A stretch of 58,244 nt of DNA, from positions 3,134 to 61,377 of the forward strand of contig JAPLOH010000059.1 in assembly GCA_026400845.1 (NCBI GenBank). The letters run 5' to 3'. Both the position numbers and the translations under genes were made by a program. A model generated the notes under the pieces. The model searched no databases. It was not told the DNA's origin and saw only the letters and a list, made by a program, of their open reading frames with translations. Source of the DNA: Alphaproteobacteria bacterium (GTDB lineage: Bacteria > Pseudomonadota > Alphaproteobacteria > Acetobacterales > Acetobacteraceae). This document shows positions 57,866-58,244 of the stretch, piece after piece (the stretch's first letter is position 1; each line of letters opens with the position of its first letter).

Positions 57866-58244
57866 TCACCCCGCGCTTTTGGCCTGCCCGAGATACATCT
57901 CGACAATCCGCGGATCGGCCGCCAGCGCGGCGCTGTCTCCGGCCAACGTCACCCGCCCGGTTTCCAGCACGAAGGCATGGTCGGCCACCTGCAATGCCGC
58001 GCGGGCATTCTGCTCGATCAGCAGGATCGCCACCCCGGTGCGCCGCAGCGCAACGATGGTCTGGAATATATCGCGCACGATCCGCGGCGCGAGGCCCAGC
58101 GAGGGCTCGTCCAGCATCAGCAGCCGCGGCTTGGCCATCAGCGCACGGCCCATCGCCAGCATCTGCCGCTCGCCGCCCGACAATGTCCCGGCATCCTGGC
58201 CGCGGCGTTCCTTGAGGCGAGGAAACAGGTCGAAAATCTCCTCC
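57866..58244 (-). CDS. livF: Branched-chain amino acid-type ABC transporter ATP-binding protein (LivF), C-terminal part
   Basis: The gene runs off the right edge; 126 codons including the stop are visible. The signature LSGGERQMLAMGRALMAKPR, Walker B LLMLDEPSLGLAPRIVRDIF, the switch His region absent in LivF replaced by LIEQNARAALQVADHAFVLE, and the end ADPRIVEMYLG are typical of LivF. It energises import of branched-chain amino acids, amides or related compounds from the inner face of the membrane. Partner genes would lie beyond the window. The Walker A is outside the visible part. Confidence 0.9.
   Translation of the reverse strand, partial: EEIFDLFPRLKERRGQDAGTLSGGERQMLAMGRALMAKPRLLMLDEPSLGLAPRIVRDIFQTIVALRRTGVAILLIEQNARAALQVADHAFVLETGRVTLAGDSAALAADPRIVEMYLGQAKSAG

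Overview
The window is high-GC DNA (roughly two thirds G+C by eye) from a Gram-negative bacterium. Gene content points to an alphaproteobacterium, most likely an acetic-acid-bacterium relative (Acetobacteraceae, Rhodospirillales). The pointers are a Tad/Flp pilus locus, the aerobic cobaltochelatase pair cobS-cobT beside bolA and a J-domain gene, an xseB-ispA-dxs cluster running into hopanoid genes hpnM-hpnI-hpnK, and many ABC/MFS transporters with acyl-CoA and enolase-superfamily catabolic genes. The family-level assignment is inference; no rRNA is present to confirm it.

Layout. 1-3259 (minus): a tightly coupled sugar or polyol operon (ROK regulator, short-chain dehydrogenase, glycerol-1-phosphate dehydrogenase-like enzyme, then an ABC substrate-binding protein cut by the left edge). 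3432-5300: a decayed zone with a broken gamma-glutamyltranspeptidase, tRNA-Ser(GCU) and an IS256-type transposase remnant. 5774-11794 (plus): peptide-type binding protein, thiolase, acid phosphatase/phospholipase-type enzyme, class III aminotransferase. 11795-12838: about 1 kb with no intact gene. 12839-21855 (plus): Tad pilus locus flp-cpaABC-cpaD-like-cpaEF-tadBCD. 21860-26299: SH3-domain secreted protein, two divergent short-chain dehydrogenases, ABC-F protein. 26296-30464: bolA, J-domain protein, cobS, cobT. 30819-39079: a small membrane protein, then a long minus-strand catabolic series (deacylases, tandem CoA-transferase, phytanoyl-CoA-dioxygenase-like protein, luciferase-like oxidoreductase, enolase-superfamily enzyme). 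39242-41363: three poorly known genes, including a peptidoglycan-hydrolase-like protein overlapping a secreted Cys-rich partner. 41438-44155: AroM-family protein, MFS transporter and an enolase-superfamily fragment. 44326-51298 (plus): TusA-like, deacetylase, xseB, ispA, dxs, hpnM, hpnI, hpnK. 51267-55533 (minus): ECF sigma factor with its DGPF/YCII partner, MFS transporter, acyl-CoA dehydrogenase. 55632-58244: extradiol dioxygenase, deoxyribosyltransferase-like protein, a small unknown protein and a LivF-type ATPase cut by the right edge.

The most unusual structure is not coding. Two families of intergenic palindromic elements sit mostly at the 3' ends of genes. One is an AT-rich hairpin family (about 5641, 10264, 28399, 57143). 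The other is a G/C-rich composite palindrome (31042-31324, 36742-36960, and a shorter relative at 54117-54266). Two composite copies share a perfect 23-bp stem with compensatory differences and a 26-nt loop whose orientation relative to the outer arms is reversed between copies, so the core looks invertible.

Many adjacent genes overlap by 1-4 bases (ATGA, GTGA, TGATG), so translational coupling is common here. Start sites were chosen from these overlaps, upstream purine-rich sites and family lengths.
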